A DNA stretch of 64,000 nt from positions 1 through 64,000 of the forward strand of contig OZ245804.1 of the NCBI GenBank assembly GCA_965228265.1. Direction: 5' to 3'. Under the pieces are notes generated by a model. That model searched no databases. It was not told the origin of the DNA and saw only the letters and a program-made list of their open reading frames with translations. Origin of the DNA: GCA-2732755 sp965228265 (GTDB lineage: Bacteria > Planctomycetota > Phycisphaerae > Phycisphaerales > UBA1924). Made by a program: the position numbers and the translations under genes. Shown here one piece after another: positions 18,515 to 28,461 of the stretch (position 1 is the stretch's first letter; each line of letters begins with the position of its first letter).

Positions 18515-20173
18515 ATGACTCACTGTCACGCGCCGGCCGGTGGGGCCGAGAGAGGGGACGGACTTTTGGGAGAGTCCACGGCACGTTCGGCGACCGGATC
18601 AGTCAAGGCTTCGCGCACAACCTCCAACAACCGACCGGCGACGCCCGGCCGTGCGACAGAGGAACACCAGAACCGCGCCGAGCAGACTCGCAAGCCAAAG
18701 GCGCGACGCGCCTCGGCTAGCACCACGCCCGCGCCCGCCACGCCCGTAAGCGAACTCATCCCCACTCTCCTCGCTCGGCTCGAAGAAGAGTTCGGCGCCC
18801 AACGCGTCAACCGCTACTTCAACATCCAGGCCCGCCTCGCACTCTCGGGCACCGTCCTCAACATCACCGTGCCCACCGCTTTCCACATCGAACTCATGGA
18901 GAACATCTTCGGCAAGAAGCTCCGTGAGACGCTCGGCGATCTCGTGCGTGACGGCGCCCCGGGCGTCGAGTACCGCATCGACCCGGAACTCTTCCCGGGC
19001 CTGAGCGACCCCGACGTCATGCCCAAGGCCCAGGCCAAGCCAAAGGCCAGCCGCGCACTCGCCAAGCCCCGCGCCAAGAGCGAGGCCTTCGACGAACGCT
19101 GCGACCTCGACCGCTTCGTCGTCGGCGACGCCAACGAGATGGCCTACGACGCCGCTCTCCAGATGGCGGACCTCAGCCAGTCCACACCCTTTACACGCCT
19201 CTTCCTCCACAGCGACTGCGGGCTGGGCAAGACCCACCTGCTCCGCGGCATCATCCGGCGCACCCTCGCCGCCAACTCGCAGGCCCGCGTGCGTTACGTC
19301 GCCGCCGAAGCCTTCACCAACGAATACATCGCCTCCGTGCAGGCCGGCAACGTCGAGTCCTTCCGCAAGCGCTACCGCAGCCTCGACCTGCTCTGCCTCG
19401 ACGACATCCACTTCCTCTCACGCAAGAACGCGACCCAGGTCGAGCTCCTGCACACCTTCGACGCGATCGAGATCGGCGGCTCGCGCCTCGTGCTCGCCTC
19501 CGACGTTCACCCCGCACAGATCGAATCGCTCACCCCGGGCCTCACCAACCGCCTGCTCTCGGGCCTGGTCGTCAAAATCCAGACCCCCGACGCGCCGCTC
19601 CGCAAACGACTGGTTGTCGAACTCGCCTCCCGCCGAGGCCTGCGACTCGATCAGGCCGCGGTGCAGCGCCTCATCGAAGACCCGAGCCGGGGCGAGTGGA
19701 CCGTCCGCGAACTCGAGGGCGCACTGACCCGCATCGTCGCGACCGCCAATGTCATCACCGACCGGGCCGAGGACGGCTCGATCCCGATGCACATCGTCGA
19801 GCGGGCGCTCTCGGCGCTTGGCCGAGCCAGCACCCCTATCCGCGCGATCCGATTCGATCACATCCGCGACGCGGTTTGCAGCACACTCGAGGTCGAGCAC
19901 AAGGATCTGGGCGAGAGCGGCAGGCACAAGCGCGTCGTCATGGCGCGTGCCGTCATCACCGTGCTCTGCAAGCAGATGACCACGCTCAGCTACCCCGAGA
20001 TCGCTCGCAAGCTCGGCAAGACCAACCACTCGACCGTCATCACCGCGCACCAGCGCATCGCCAAGCAGATGGGCGACACCGTCGCACTCGGCCTGCCCGT
20101 CGACGGCATGACGATCGAGCAACTCACCGAGAACATCGGCCGCCGCATCAAGGAATCCGGCGCCCAGGCCTGA
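18515..20173 (+). CDS. dnaA: Chromosomal replication initiator DnaA
   Basis: 552 residues from ATG 18515 (nine codons longer if the first possible start at 18488 is used). An unusual Ser/Thr/Arg-rich low-complexity stretch of about 75 residues precedes domain I (VSELIPTLLARLEEEFGAQR onward). Then a Lys/Ala linker, the AAA+ domain with P-loop HSDCGLGKTHLL, Walker B LLCLDDIHFL, sensor region LTPGLTNRLLSGLVV, and domain IV with the DnaA-box helix-turn-helix GKTNHSTVITAHQRI. The first P-loop Gly is Ser. Initiates replication by binding DnaA boxes at oriC; ATP form active. Confidence 0.95.
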   Translation: MTHCHAPAGGAERGDGLLGESTARSATGSVKASRTTSNNRPATPGRATEEHQNRAEQTRKPKARRASASTTPAPATPVSELIPTLLARLEEEFGAQRVNRYFNIQARLALSGTVLNITVPTAFHIELMENIFGKKLRETLGDLVRDGAPGVEYRIDPELFPGLSDPDVMPKAQAKPKASRALAKPRAKSEAFDERCDLDRFVVGDANEMAYDAALQMADLSQSTPFTRLFLHSDCGLGKTHLLRGIIRRTLAANSQARVRYVAAEAFTNEYIASVQAGNVESFRKRYRSLDLLCLDDIHFLSRKNATQVELLHTFDAIEIGGSRLVLASDVHPAQIESLTPGLTNRLLSGLVVKIQTPDAPLRKRLVVELASRRGLRLDQAAVQRLIEDPSRGEWTVRELEGALTRIVATANVITDRAEDGSIPMHIVERALSALGRASTPIRAIRFDHIRDAVCSTLEVEHKDLGESGRHKRVVMARAVITVLCKQMTTLSYPEIARKLGKTNHSTVITAHQRIAKQMGDTVALGLPVDGMTIEQLTENIGRRIKESGAQA

Positions 20174-20299
20174 TCGACCCAGCCTCAGGACCCTGACCGC
20201 GATTCCCGGACCCTCCGCACGTCCGACAACCCGCATCCCCCCCACTGATTCCACACGCGCAGGTGGCCAAACCCCTGCGCATTTGTGACATCCCATGAG

Positions 20300-21907
20300 G
20301 TGGGGAGACATCGCGTCATCTCGTCGGCTCTGATCCTGATCGCACTGGCGGGCTCCGTGCGCGCACAGGGCGTCATCGCCGCCCCGCCCAGCGGCGAGAT
20401 GATCGACGTCATGCGCGAGACCTTCGACGCCACCGACGAGCAGACCCGGTTCGAGAGCATCAGTTGGATCCGCTCACGCACCACGCCCGCAGCCTTCCAG
20501 GTGCTCCGCCGCGCCTCGCGCGACCCCGTCCCCGCGATCGCCTTCGAGGGGCTTCTGGGGCTGGCCGAGATCGCACCGGAGTATGAACTCGACGGCTACC
20601 AGATGCGTCACCTGCCGGGCCAGGCCCGGGCCGAGCTTGTCAGACGAGCAGCCGAGCAGGGATTGATCGGGCTCCCCTCGCTCCGCGCGATCGCGATGGA
20701 CTCCAGCGCCGAGCACGCCGAACGCACCGAAGCGCTCCTGGCGATGCAGCTCCTGGGCGAGCCCCCGAGGCCCGCGCTCTGGCTCCCGATGCTGGGCTCG
20801 ACCGATGACCGCGTGCGCCTCCTGGCGGCTCTCTCGATCGTGACCGATTCGCCGCGGATCAGGTCCGTCGCCATCGCGCAGGACCACGCCACCTCGATCG
20901 TGCGCCAGAGCGTGCGTGACGCCGCGAGCGCCCGCATCTCGACCGTGATCCGGGCACTGGCCGACGCTCGCAGGGCGCCTTCGCCTGCGACCGCCGACTG
21001 GTGCCTGGCCCTCCTCGGTGCCTGTTCGCAGGAGAGCGACGAGCACCGACTCGTGTACGAGGAAGCTCTGCGCACCGCGCTGACCGTTTCGCCGCAGCGC
21101 GTGCGCAAGCACTGGGAGAAATGGTGCCAGGCCTCGACCCCGGACGACGTGACGAAGCTCGCCGGCTGGGCGCTCGAAGTCGCGGTCCAGCGAGACGCGC
21201 GGAACGCTTCCGTCCCGGGCTGGCTGGCCGACCTGCCCCACCGCGACGCGACCGATGCGTCCGCCTTCGTCCGCGCTTCCGGCCTTGCCATCGAGGCCCT
21301 GAGCGAGGGCCGATCACCCGGATCGGCGCTGGTGGACATCCTCGCAACCGGCGGCCCCACGCCGAGGCGGCTGGCGACGCAAGCCATACTGGATCTCCCC
21401 GAGCACGACCGAGCGGAGGTCATCACCTCGTTCCTCGAGCGCGCCCAGGACGCGACGAGGATCGAGTCCTCGCACATCATGGCCCTGGCCCGGGATCTGG
21501 CCTCGATCGACCCCATCTCCGCTCAGGTCGCGCTCGAACAGGCCGAGCCCGGAAGCCTCGTCGCCCGGTGCCTCGTTCTGTCGGGGGTCTGGTCGCCCTC
21601 GCTGCGTGAGGGGTCCACGCTCGGTCTGCTCCGAGCACTCTGGCTTGCCGAGCGCGAGATCGAGGGCGCCCGTACCGAGCAGCGGTCCTCGCTGGCGGGG
21701 AGGCTGGAACTGATCACGAACAGCCCGGACGCGTTCAGCGACGAGATACGGGCCGAGGCCGCCTGGCTCGCCCTCGTCCTGCGGGACCAGACCTCAGAGG
21801 CCATGGCCAATCTCCCGGTGCTTTCACCCGTCTACGACGACGACTTGAGCCTGGAACTCGAACAGGCCGATAGCCTGTTGCAATGGGCCCAGATGCCATA
21901 CCCCTGA
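20300..21907 (+). CDS. Exported HEAT-like repeat protein of unknown function
   Basis: About 535 residues. GTG 20300 is preferred because it gives a clean signal peptide (GRHRVISSALILIALAGSVRAQG); GTG 20285 is five codons longer. The remainder is almost all alpha-helical, with helix pairs such as TTPAAFQVLRRASRDPVPAI and VRLLAALSIVTDSPRIRSVA that resemble HEAT/Armadillo repeats. No catalytic motif. Probably a periplasmic scaffold. Its last 25 bases overlap the start of the aminotransferase gene, so the two are translationally linked. Confidence 0.75.
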   Translation: MGRHRVISSALILIALAGSVRAQGVIAAPPSGEMIDVMRETFDATDEQTRFESISWIRSRTTPAAFQVLRRASRDPVPAIAFEGLLGLAEIAPEYELDGYQMRHLPGQARAELVRRAAEQGLIGLPSLRAIAMDSSAEHAERTEALLAMQLLGEPPRPALWLPMLGSTDDRVRLLAALSIVTDSPRIRSVAIAQDHATSIVRQSVRDAASARISTVIRALADARRAPSPATADWCLALLGACSQESDEHRLVYEEALRTALTVSPQRVRKHWEKWCQASTPDDVTKLAGWALEVAVQRDARNASVPGWLADLPHRDATDASAFVRASGLAIEALSEGRSPGSALVDILATGGPTPRRLATQAILDLPEHDRAEVITSFLERAQDATRIESSHIMALARDLASIDPISAQVALEQAEPGSLVARCLVLSGVWSPSLREGSTLGLLRALWLAEREIEGARTEQRSSLAGRLELITNSPDAFSDEIRAEAAWLALVLRDQTSEAMANLPVLSPVYDDDLSLELEQADSLLQWAQMPYP

Positions 21908-23055
21908 GTAAGCCGGACATCGGACCGCTCGAACTCGAGATGGTCGGCGAGGTTCTGCGTAGCGGTCGCCTTGCGATCGGTCCCATGACCGAACGCTTCG
22001 AGAAGCTCGTCGCCACGCGCGCCGGGTGTACCCACGGCGTCGCGGTCAATTCCGGGACCAGCGGCCTGCACCTCCTGATGCAGGCCCTCGAGATCGGGCT
22101 GGGCGACGAGGTCATCACCACGCCGCTCTCCTTCATCGCCTCGGCCAACCCCATCCTCTATGCCGGCGCCCGACCCGTCTTCGTCGATGTCTGCCCGCGC
22201 ACGCTCAATATGGATCCCAAGAAGATCGAGTCGGCCATCTCGCCCCGCACGCGCGCGATCGTGGGTGTCGAGGCCTTCGGCAACCCCGCCCACATGGACG
22301 CCTACGCGCAGATCGCTGCCAAGTACGAGATCCATCTCATCGAGGACTCCTGCGAGGCCCTCGGCACCACGCACAAGGGACGCCCCTGCGGCAGCTTCGG
22401 CCGAGCGGGCGTCTTCGGGTTCTACCCCAACAAGCAGATCACCACGGGCGAGGGCGGCATGATCGTCACCGACGACTCGCACCTGGCCGACATGTGCAAG
22501 TCCCTGCGCAACCAGGGACGCGATGTCTTCCCGGACAGCGCCAGCGAAGGCCAGAAGCTGGGCTCGTGGCTCCAGCACCCGCGCGTCGGGTACAACTACC
22601 GGATGGACGAGATGTCCGCCGCCCTCGGGCTCGCGCAGATGCGCCGATTCGACGAGATGATGGAGAAACGCGAACGCATCGCGCGGATGTACATCCAGCG
22701 GCTCAGCGGCATCGAGTCGCTCGTTCTGCCCACCATCGAGCCCGAATCCACCATGACCTGGTTCGTCTTCGTCGTCCGCCTGACGACCGACTACACGGTC
22801 GAGGACCGCGACCGCATCGTCGAGGGCCTGCGGATGCACGACGTGGGCAGCGCGACCTACTTCCCCTGCATCCACCTCCAGCCGGCCTACCGCGAGAAAT
22901 TCGGCTTCAAGCCCGGCGACTTCCCGATCGCCGAGAGCATCAGCAACCGCACGATCGCCCTGCCCTTCTTCAACGATCTGACCGAGCGTGAGATCGACCT
23001 GATCGCCCAGACACTCGAAGTCATGATCAGCAGGCAGAATTTGAGCCGGAGTTGA
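21883..23055 (+). CDS. DegT/DnrJ/EryC1/StrS-family sugar aminotransferase
   Basis: 390 residues. PLP-dependent fold type I: VNSGTSGLHLLMQAL (phosphate-binding), DEVITTPLSFIASANPILYAG, IIEDSCEALGTTHKGR-like segment with the PLP-ring Asp, and the Schiff-base Lys in FYPNKQITTGEGG. C-terminal YNYRMDEMSAALGLAQMRR is typical. These enzymes aminate nucleotide-linked keto-sugars for surface polysaccharides, LPS or glycoprotein sugars, consistent with the Kdo genes nearby. Substrate not inferable. Starts within the 3' end of the preceding gene. Confidence 0.93.
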   Translation: MGPDAIPLSKPDIGPLELEMVGEVLRSGRLAIGPMTERFEKLVATRAGCTHGVAVNSGTSGLHLLMQALEIGLGDEVITTPLSFIASANPILYAGARPVFVDVCPRTLNMDPKKIESAISPRTRAIVGVEAFGNPAHMDAYAQIAAKYEIHLIEDSCEALGTTHKGRPCGSFGRAGVFGFYPNKQITTGEGGMIVTDDSHLADMCKSLRNQGRDVFPDSASEGQKLGSWLQHPRVGYNYRMDEMSAALGLAQMRRFDEMMEKRERIARMYIQRLSGIESLVLPTIEPESTMTWFVFVVRLTTDYTVEDRDRIVEGLRMHDVGSATYFPCIHLQPAYREKFGFKPGDFPIAESISNRTIALPFFNDLTEREIDLIAQTLEVMISRQNLSRS

Positions 23056-23077
23056 GCCGGATCAGTTTCGACACCTA

Positions 23078-23105
23078 TTGAATATCCCCCGCCGGGCGCT
23101 ACACT
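23078..23105 (+). promoter_or_regulatory. Sigma-70-type promoter of rpmB
   Basis: TTGAAT (23078-23083), 16-bp spacer, TACACT (23100-23105), 75 bp before the rpmB start. The -10 and its 5' flank GCGC match those of the 16S rRNA promoter at 26262. Confidence 0.55.
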
Positions 23106-23180
23106 TGCTGCCCACAAGCCGGACCGGTGGTGTCGGATTGTGGCAAACATTGACCGAACAAAGAGACCCGGAGCTCTGCG

Positions 23181-23459
23181 ATGCCTTACGAGTGCCACTT
23201 CACCGGCAAGAAGACAACCTTTGGCAAGACCCGCGCTTACTCGGGTCAGAAGATCACCAAGGGCGGCTTCGGCCTCAAGACCACCGGCATCAGCCGCCGG
23301 GCCTTCCGTCCCAACCTCCAGCGGGTCACCGCCCTCGTCGACGGCAAGCCCCAGCGGGTCACCGTCTCGACCAAGGCCGTCCGCATGGGCCTGGTCGTCA
23401 AGCCGCTCAAGCGGAAGTACGGCTACACCCGCCAGCAGAAGGAAGCCGAGGGCAACTGA
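23181..23459 (+). CDS. rpmB: 50S ribosomal protein L28
   Basis: 92 residues. FTGKKTTFGKTRAYSGQKIT begins the protein, and SRRAFRPNLQRVTALVDGKP is the conserved L28 core, followed by RVTVSTKAVRMGLVVKP. The C-terminal tail KRKYGYTRQQKEAEGN is family-compatible. The N-terminal MPYECHFTGKK lacks the paired Cys-knuckle of some L28 types (only Cys5). A promoter lies upstream and hairpins downstream, so it is probably monocistronic. Confidence 0.95.
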   Translation: MPYECHFTGKKTTFGKTRAYSGQKITKGGFGLKTTGISRRAFRPNLQRVTALVDGKPQRVTVSTKAVRMGLVVKPLKRKYGYTRQQKEAEGN

Positions 23460-23550
23460 CCGCCCTCCCGCCCCGCCAGGGCGGACGATTTCCCGCTCAA
23501 ATAAGCCTCATTCGACCCGAACCGCCGATGACCTCGGCGGTTCGTTTACA
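23460..23550 (+). terminator. Hairpins after rpmB
   Basis: CCGCCCT (23460-23466) pairs with AGGGCGG (23478-23484). Then CGAACCGCCGA (23518-23528) pairs perfectly with TCGGCGGTTCG (23534-23544) over a 5-base loop, followed by TTTACA. The T-tract is short, so termination may be partial. Confidence 0.6.
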
Positions 23551-23591
23551 ATGGGACGGCGGCGATATGGTTCGCCGCGGAGCAGGACGCG

Positions 23592-24158
23592 ATGGCAAAC
23601 TACTGCGAAGGATGCGGGGAGGACCCCGTCACCCACGAAACGATCATTGATCAGGTGACCGGAAAGGCCATCGATCACCACTTCTGCGCCAACTGCCCCA
23701 AGGCCAAGGGCCTGATCGGGCACCCCGCCGGCACCGAGCCCGGAGCTGTTCACAAGGTCTCGGTCGTCCGCGTGACCTCGACGGGCGTGGGCCCCTGCCC
23801 CGGGTGCGGGATGACCTTCGCCCGCTTCCGCGAATCGGGCCGACTCGGATGCGCTTCGTGCTACGCACACTTTGAGAAGACACTCGGCCCGCTCATCGCC
23901 CGTGCCCAGGAAGGCGCAACGCACCACGTGGGCAAGCTGCCAAGACGCGCGATCTCCTGTGCCAACGAACCCGAGAACAAGCGATCGCTCATGGAAGTTC
24001 TGGGCCGGGCCGAGGAACGCGCCCGCAAGATGGCGGCCCTGCGCGACCAGCTCCACACCGCGCTGACAAGCGAACGCTACGAGCAGGCAGCTCTCATCCG
24101 CGACCAGATCGAGCAGCTCCAGTCGCTCTACGAGCTGCCGGGCGAGGGCAAAGACTGA
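23592..24158 (+). CDS. mcsA: McsA: zinc-finger activator of the McsB arginine kinase
   Basis: 188 residues. Four CxxC pairs (Cys5/8, 32/35, 69/72 and 87/90) form two zinc fingers, and the C-terminus (about 142-180, LRDQLHTALTSERYEQAALI, RDQIEQL) is a UVR motif as in UvrB/UvrC. In Bacillus McsA activates the arginine kinase McsB that marks proteins for ClpCP. TGA and the next ATG overlap (TGATG), coupling it to mcsB. No ctsR or clpC gene is adjacent, unlike the Firmicutes operon. Confidence 0.92.
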   Translation: MANYCEGCGEDPVTHETIIDQVTGKAIDHHFCANCPKAKGLIGHPAGTEPGAVHKVSVVRVTSTGVGPCPGCGMTFARFRESGRLGCASCYAHFEKTLGPLIARAQEGATHHVGKLPRRAISCANEPENKRSLMEVLGRAEERARKMAALRDQLHTALTSERYEQAALIRDQIEQLQSLYELPGEGKD

Positions 24159-25285
24159 TGCTGCCCGAGGACCCGTCATCCAGATCAGGTGCTGTGATGA
24201 AGCAGATCCTGGCGCAGACCCCCGCCTGGCTCTCGGGCGGCGGGGACCACGCGGACGTGGTGCTCTCGAGCCGCGTGCGACTGGCGCGGAACATCGCGGG
24301 CTTCCGGTTTGTCGGGAGAGCCGACATTCAGGAACGCCGGGACGTCTTCAACCTTGTGCGCAAGAACCTGACGAAGGCGGGGATCGTCTCGGAAGATCTC
24401 GGCTCGGGCGGCGCGTGCTGGCTCGATGTCAGCGCGATCGACCAGTACGAACGCGACGCGCTCAGCGAGCGCCAGTGCATCAGCCGACAGCACGCCAAGG
24501 GCCACAAAACCACGGCAAATGAAGGCCCGGACCCGCGCGCGGTGATCGTTCAGACACCCAGCGAGACCGTTTCGATCATGGTCAACGAGGAGGACCATCT
24601 GCGCCTCCGCGCGGTGCGTCCGGGGCTGATGCTCCACGAAGCGCTCGAAGAGATCGACAAGGTTGATGATCAGATCGAGAGCGTGCTGGAGTACGCCTTC
24701 AGCTCGCGGTTCGGGTACCTGACCGCCTGCCCCACCAACGTGGGCACGGGGGTGCGCGTCTCGGTGATGATGCACCTGCCGGCGCTGCGCATCCTGGGCG
24801 AGATCGACCGCGTCAAGCGAGCCGCCTCGGACATGTCTCTTGCGCTGCGTGGATTCTGGGGCGAGGGCTCCGAAGCCGACGGCGACTTCTACCAGCTCTC
24901 CAACCAGACCACGCTTGGCAAGAGCGAGGAATTGATCCTCAACGAGCTTTCCAGCACGATCGTGCCCAAGGTGATCGAGTACGAGCGCCGGGCGCGCGAG
25001 AAGCTCATGACCCACCGCCGGGAGTTCACCGAGGACGTGATCTACCGGGCCCTGGGCACACTGACGCACGCCAGGCGGATCGCAGCCGACGAGGCGATGT
25101 GCAAGCTGAGCGAGGTGCGACTCGGTGTCAACCTCGGGCTCATCAGCGGCCCGGACGTGGCGACGGTTAACCGCCTGCTGCTGCAGGTCCAGCAGGCCCA
25201 CCTCCAGCACGCGGTCGGGCGTGTGCTCGAGCCCGCCGAACGCAAGGCCGCCAGGGCCACGCTGCTGCGCCAAACGCTAAGCTAA
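24158..25285 (+). CDS. mcsB: Protein arginine kinase McsB
   Basis: 375 residues from ATG 24158; an internal ATG at 24197 would give a length closer to Bacillus McsB. Phosphagen-kinase fold: VVLSSRVRLARN (37-45 core), the NEEDHLRLR loop, GYLTACPTNVGTGVRVSVMM around the catalytic Cys, and SNQTTLGKSEEL. The enzyme phosphorylates Arg in proteins and, in Bacillus, routes them to ClpCP. With mcsA and comF it forms a tight operon. Presence outside Firmicutes is known in some phyla; a working arginine-degron system here is inferred, not shown. Confidence 0.94.
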   Translation: MLPEDPSSRSGAVMKQILAQTPAWLSGGGDHADVVLSSRVRLARNIAGFRFVGRADIQERRDVFNLVRKNLTKAGIVSEDLGSGGACWLDVSAIDQYERDALSERQCISRQHAKGHKTTANEGPDPRAVIVQTPSETVSIMVNEEDHLRLRAVRPGLMLHEALEEIDKVDDQIESVLEYAFSSRFGYLTACPTNVGTGVRVSVMMHLPALRILGEIDRVKRAASDMSLALRGFWGEGSEADGDFYQLSNQTTLGKSEELILNELSSTIVPKVIEYERRAREKLMTHRREFTEDVIYRALGTLTHARRIAADEAMCKLSEVRLGVNLGLISGPDVATVNRLLLQVQQAHLQHAVGRVLEPAERKAARATLLRQTLS

Positions 25286-25289
25286 GCCC

Positions 25290-26243
25290 GTGCCCGGGCA
25301 GAACTTCCAGACCAACGACACACAGGAGAAGCTGCCCTTCGTTTGGCCGCCTGTTGCCCCCACCACTCAGTCTGCGGATGGGTCTAAGGACGGGCCGAAG
25401 GATGGGCCGGATGGCGGCGCAATCGGTCTCGTCGAGCCCAAGCCCGGCGCCCCGCACCACCGCCCGATGCCCAAACCCATCGGGCATACCCGAGAGCCGA
25501 ATTGGTTCGAGCAGGTCGAGTCCGCCCTGCTCGGGACACGGGCCAGAGTCCTGACCGGCAGCGACGGCCGATGGAGCCCGGAGCCGATCGATTTCGCGTG
25601 CCCCCGCTGCGGCCGGGACGTCGGCGAGGGCGAGGTCGCACCGGACGATGGCAAATGCTCGACCTGCCGAGCCGAGCGGTACCCCTGGCAAAGGCTCATC
25701 CGCCTCGGTCGGTTCGAGGCCGAGCTCCGAGAGGCGATCCTGGCGACGAAATACGAGGCCTGGCGCCGTCAAGGGACGCTATTAGGCCGGCTAATGGGCC
25801 AGAGACTGGCAGACGAGCTGGATCGGGCCGGGATATCGCGTGAATGGGTGCTATTGGTGCCCGTTCCGATGCCGACGTTTCGCCGGCTGACGCGAGGGAT
25901 CGACCACAGTCTGGTCATCTCGAGGGGCGTTCGGGAGGCCTCGGGGGCGTCGATCGACCGGATTTTGAGTCGTCGGGGCGGCAAACCCCAGGTGCGGGTC
26001 GCCCCGAGTCTGAGGGCCGGGAACATCCAGAACCGGGTCCGGGCGAGCCTTCGCCCCCGGATACAGCCCGAATTGGTGGTCCTGGTTGACGATGTGAAGA
26101 CGACCGGCGCAACTTTACGGGCCTGTGGGATGGCAATTCGCTCAACGGATTGGGGTCGGCAAGTGCCGATTTGGGCGGTAGTTGCGGGCGTGAGGGGCGA
26201 GAAGAACCGCCGAGGACGATCAGATTTTGATCTCCCAGCTTGA
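25290..26243 (+). CDS. comF: ComF-family phosphoribosyltransferase
   Basis: 317 residues from GTG 25290, 4 bp after the mcsB stop. A long Pro-rich N-terminus precedes a zinc ribbon (CPRCGRDVGEGEVAP, then CSTCRAER) and a type I phosphoribosyltransferase domain: LLVPVPMPTFRRLTRG, the PRPP loop LVVLVDDVKTTGATLRACG. ComF is needed for DNA uptake in competent Firmicutes and Proteobacteria. Last gene of the mcsA-mcsB-comF set; the next feature is the rRNA promoter. Confidence 0.9.
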   Translation: MPGQNFQTNDTQEKLPFVWPPVAPTTQSADGSKDGPKDGPDGGAIGLVEPKPGAPHHRPMPKPIGHTREPNWFEQVESALLGTRARVLTGSDGRWSPEPIDFACPRCGRDVGEGEVAPDDGKCSTCRAERYPWQRLIRLGRFEAELREAILATKYEAWRRQGTLLGRLMGQRLADELDRAGISREWVLLVPVPMPTFRRLTRGIDHSLVISRGVREASGASIDRILSRRGGKPQVRVAPSLRAGNIQNRVRASLRPRIQPELVVLVDDVKTTGATLRACGMAIRSTDWGRQVPIWAVVAGVRGEKNRRGRSDFDLPA

Positions 26244-26267
26244 CCGTCATTGAGTGCGCGCTACACT
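26240..26267 (+). promoter_or_regulatory. rrs: Candidate 16S rRNA promoter
   Basis: TTGACC (26240-26245), 16-bp spacer, TACACT (26262-26267), about 375 bp upstream of the mature 16S 5' end and overlapping the comF stop. Its GCGCTACACT element is repeated in the rpmB promoter. A second TTGACA at 26331 lacks a good -10. Confidence 0.5.
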
Positions 26268-26641
26268 CGTCTCCTGCCCACCAAGGGCTTGAGACTGTAT
26301 CGGCCTGATGGCTCAGAGCGGTCCACCTCTTTGACAAGTCGTGATCAATGCCCGCGAGAATGTGGGGATCATGTCAGCGTTGAACGACGCGGCCTTGCTT
26401 GGCCAGACATGAGACCAACATTTTTGCAAGCTACGTTGGTCTTTCACAGGACCGACGTTCCCTGCTGAGTGTTCATCCGGCCCCGTCCGGATCGGCAGGG
26501 AGAAAAAATCCTCCGTGGTAGCCACCCGGAGGTGTCAACGAGTGATCGTTGACAGACCGCCAATCTGTCTTCGGATGGGTTGGTTTATACAGTTTCAAAT
26601 CTCGAAATTGACCGGTGCTTGTCACCGGACGCATAGGCAAT
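26268..26641 (+). other. 16S rRNA leader
   Basis: Non-coding leader of about 370 bp with two evident hairpins: CCTCCGTGG (26510-26518) pairing with CCACCCGGAGG (26522-26532, one bulged base), and CCGGTG (26612-26617) pairing with CACCGG (26623-26628) just before the 16S start. The second may belong to the processing stem. Nothing else recognised. Confidence 0.6.
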
Positions 26642-28134
<1,493 letters not shown>

Positions 28135-28353
28135 GATTTCCTTAGACTCGCCAGAACACATCGAAGCCTTCGGGCCTTGTCCAAACACGACCGTTTGGCA
28201 TGTTCATCGATGTTTCGTGTGGAGCGATCCACAGCGAGCAAGTCAGCGCATTCTCGTCCGTCACAATCCCGATCCCCCACCGTTCACGCGATGGATGGAT
28301 CTGACGGATAGCCAATCAGGCAACTGATGGCCAATGGGCAAAGATCACGTACT

Positions 28354-28391
28354 CAACGCCCATCTCTTCGGAGGTGGGCGTTGTCTTTTTT
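28354..28391 (+). terminator. Rho-independent terminator after 16S rRNA
   Basis: CAACGCCCATCTC (28354-28366) pairs with GAGGTGGGCGTTG (28371-28383) through a TTCG tetraloop closed by C-G, giving a 13-bp stem with one T-G pair, followed by TCTTTTTT. It is about 225 bp after the 16S end and shows that the transcript ends without a 23S gene. The preceding 28129-28353 contains ACATCGA/TCGATGT inverted segments, likely the processing stem, and no tRNA. Confidence 0.93.
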
Positions 28392-28461
28392 ACAACCCTG
28401 TCTTTCTCCGACTCGATCCGCTCTCTCGCACACCCCGGCACAACCACGCATGGCAGAATGC

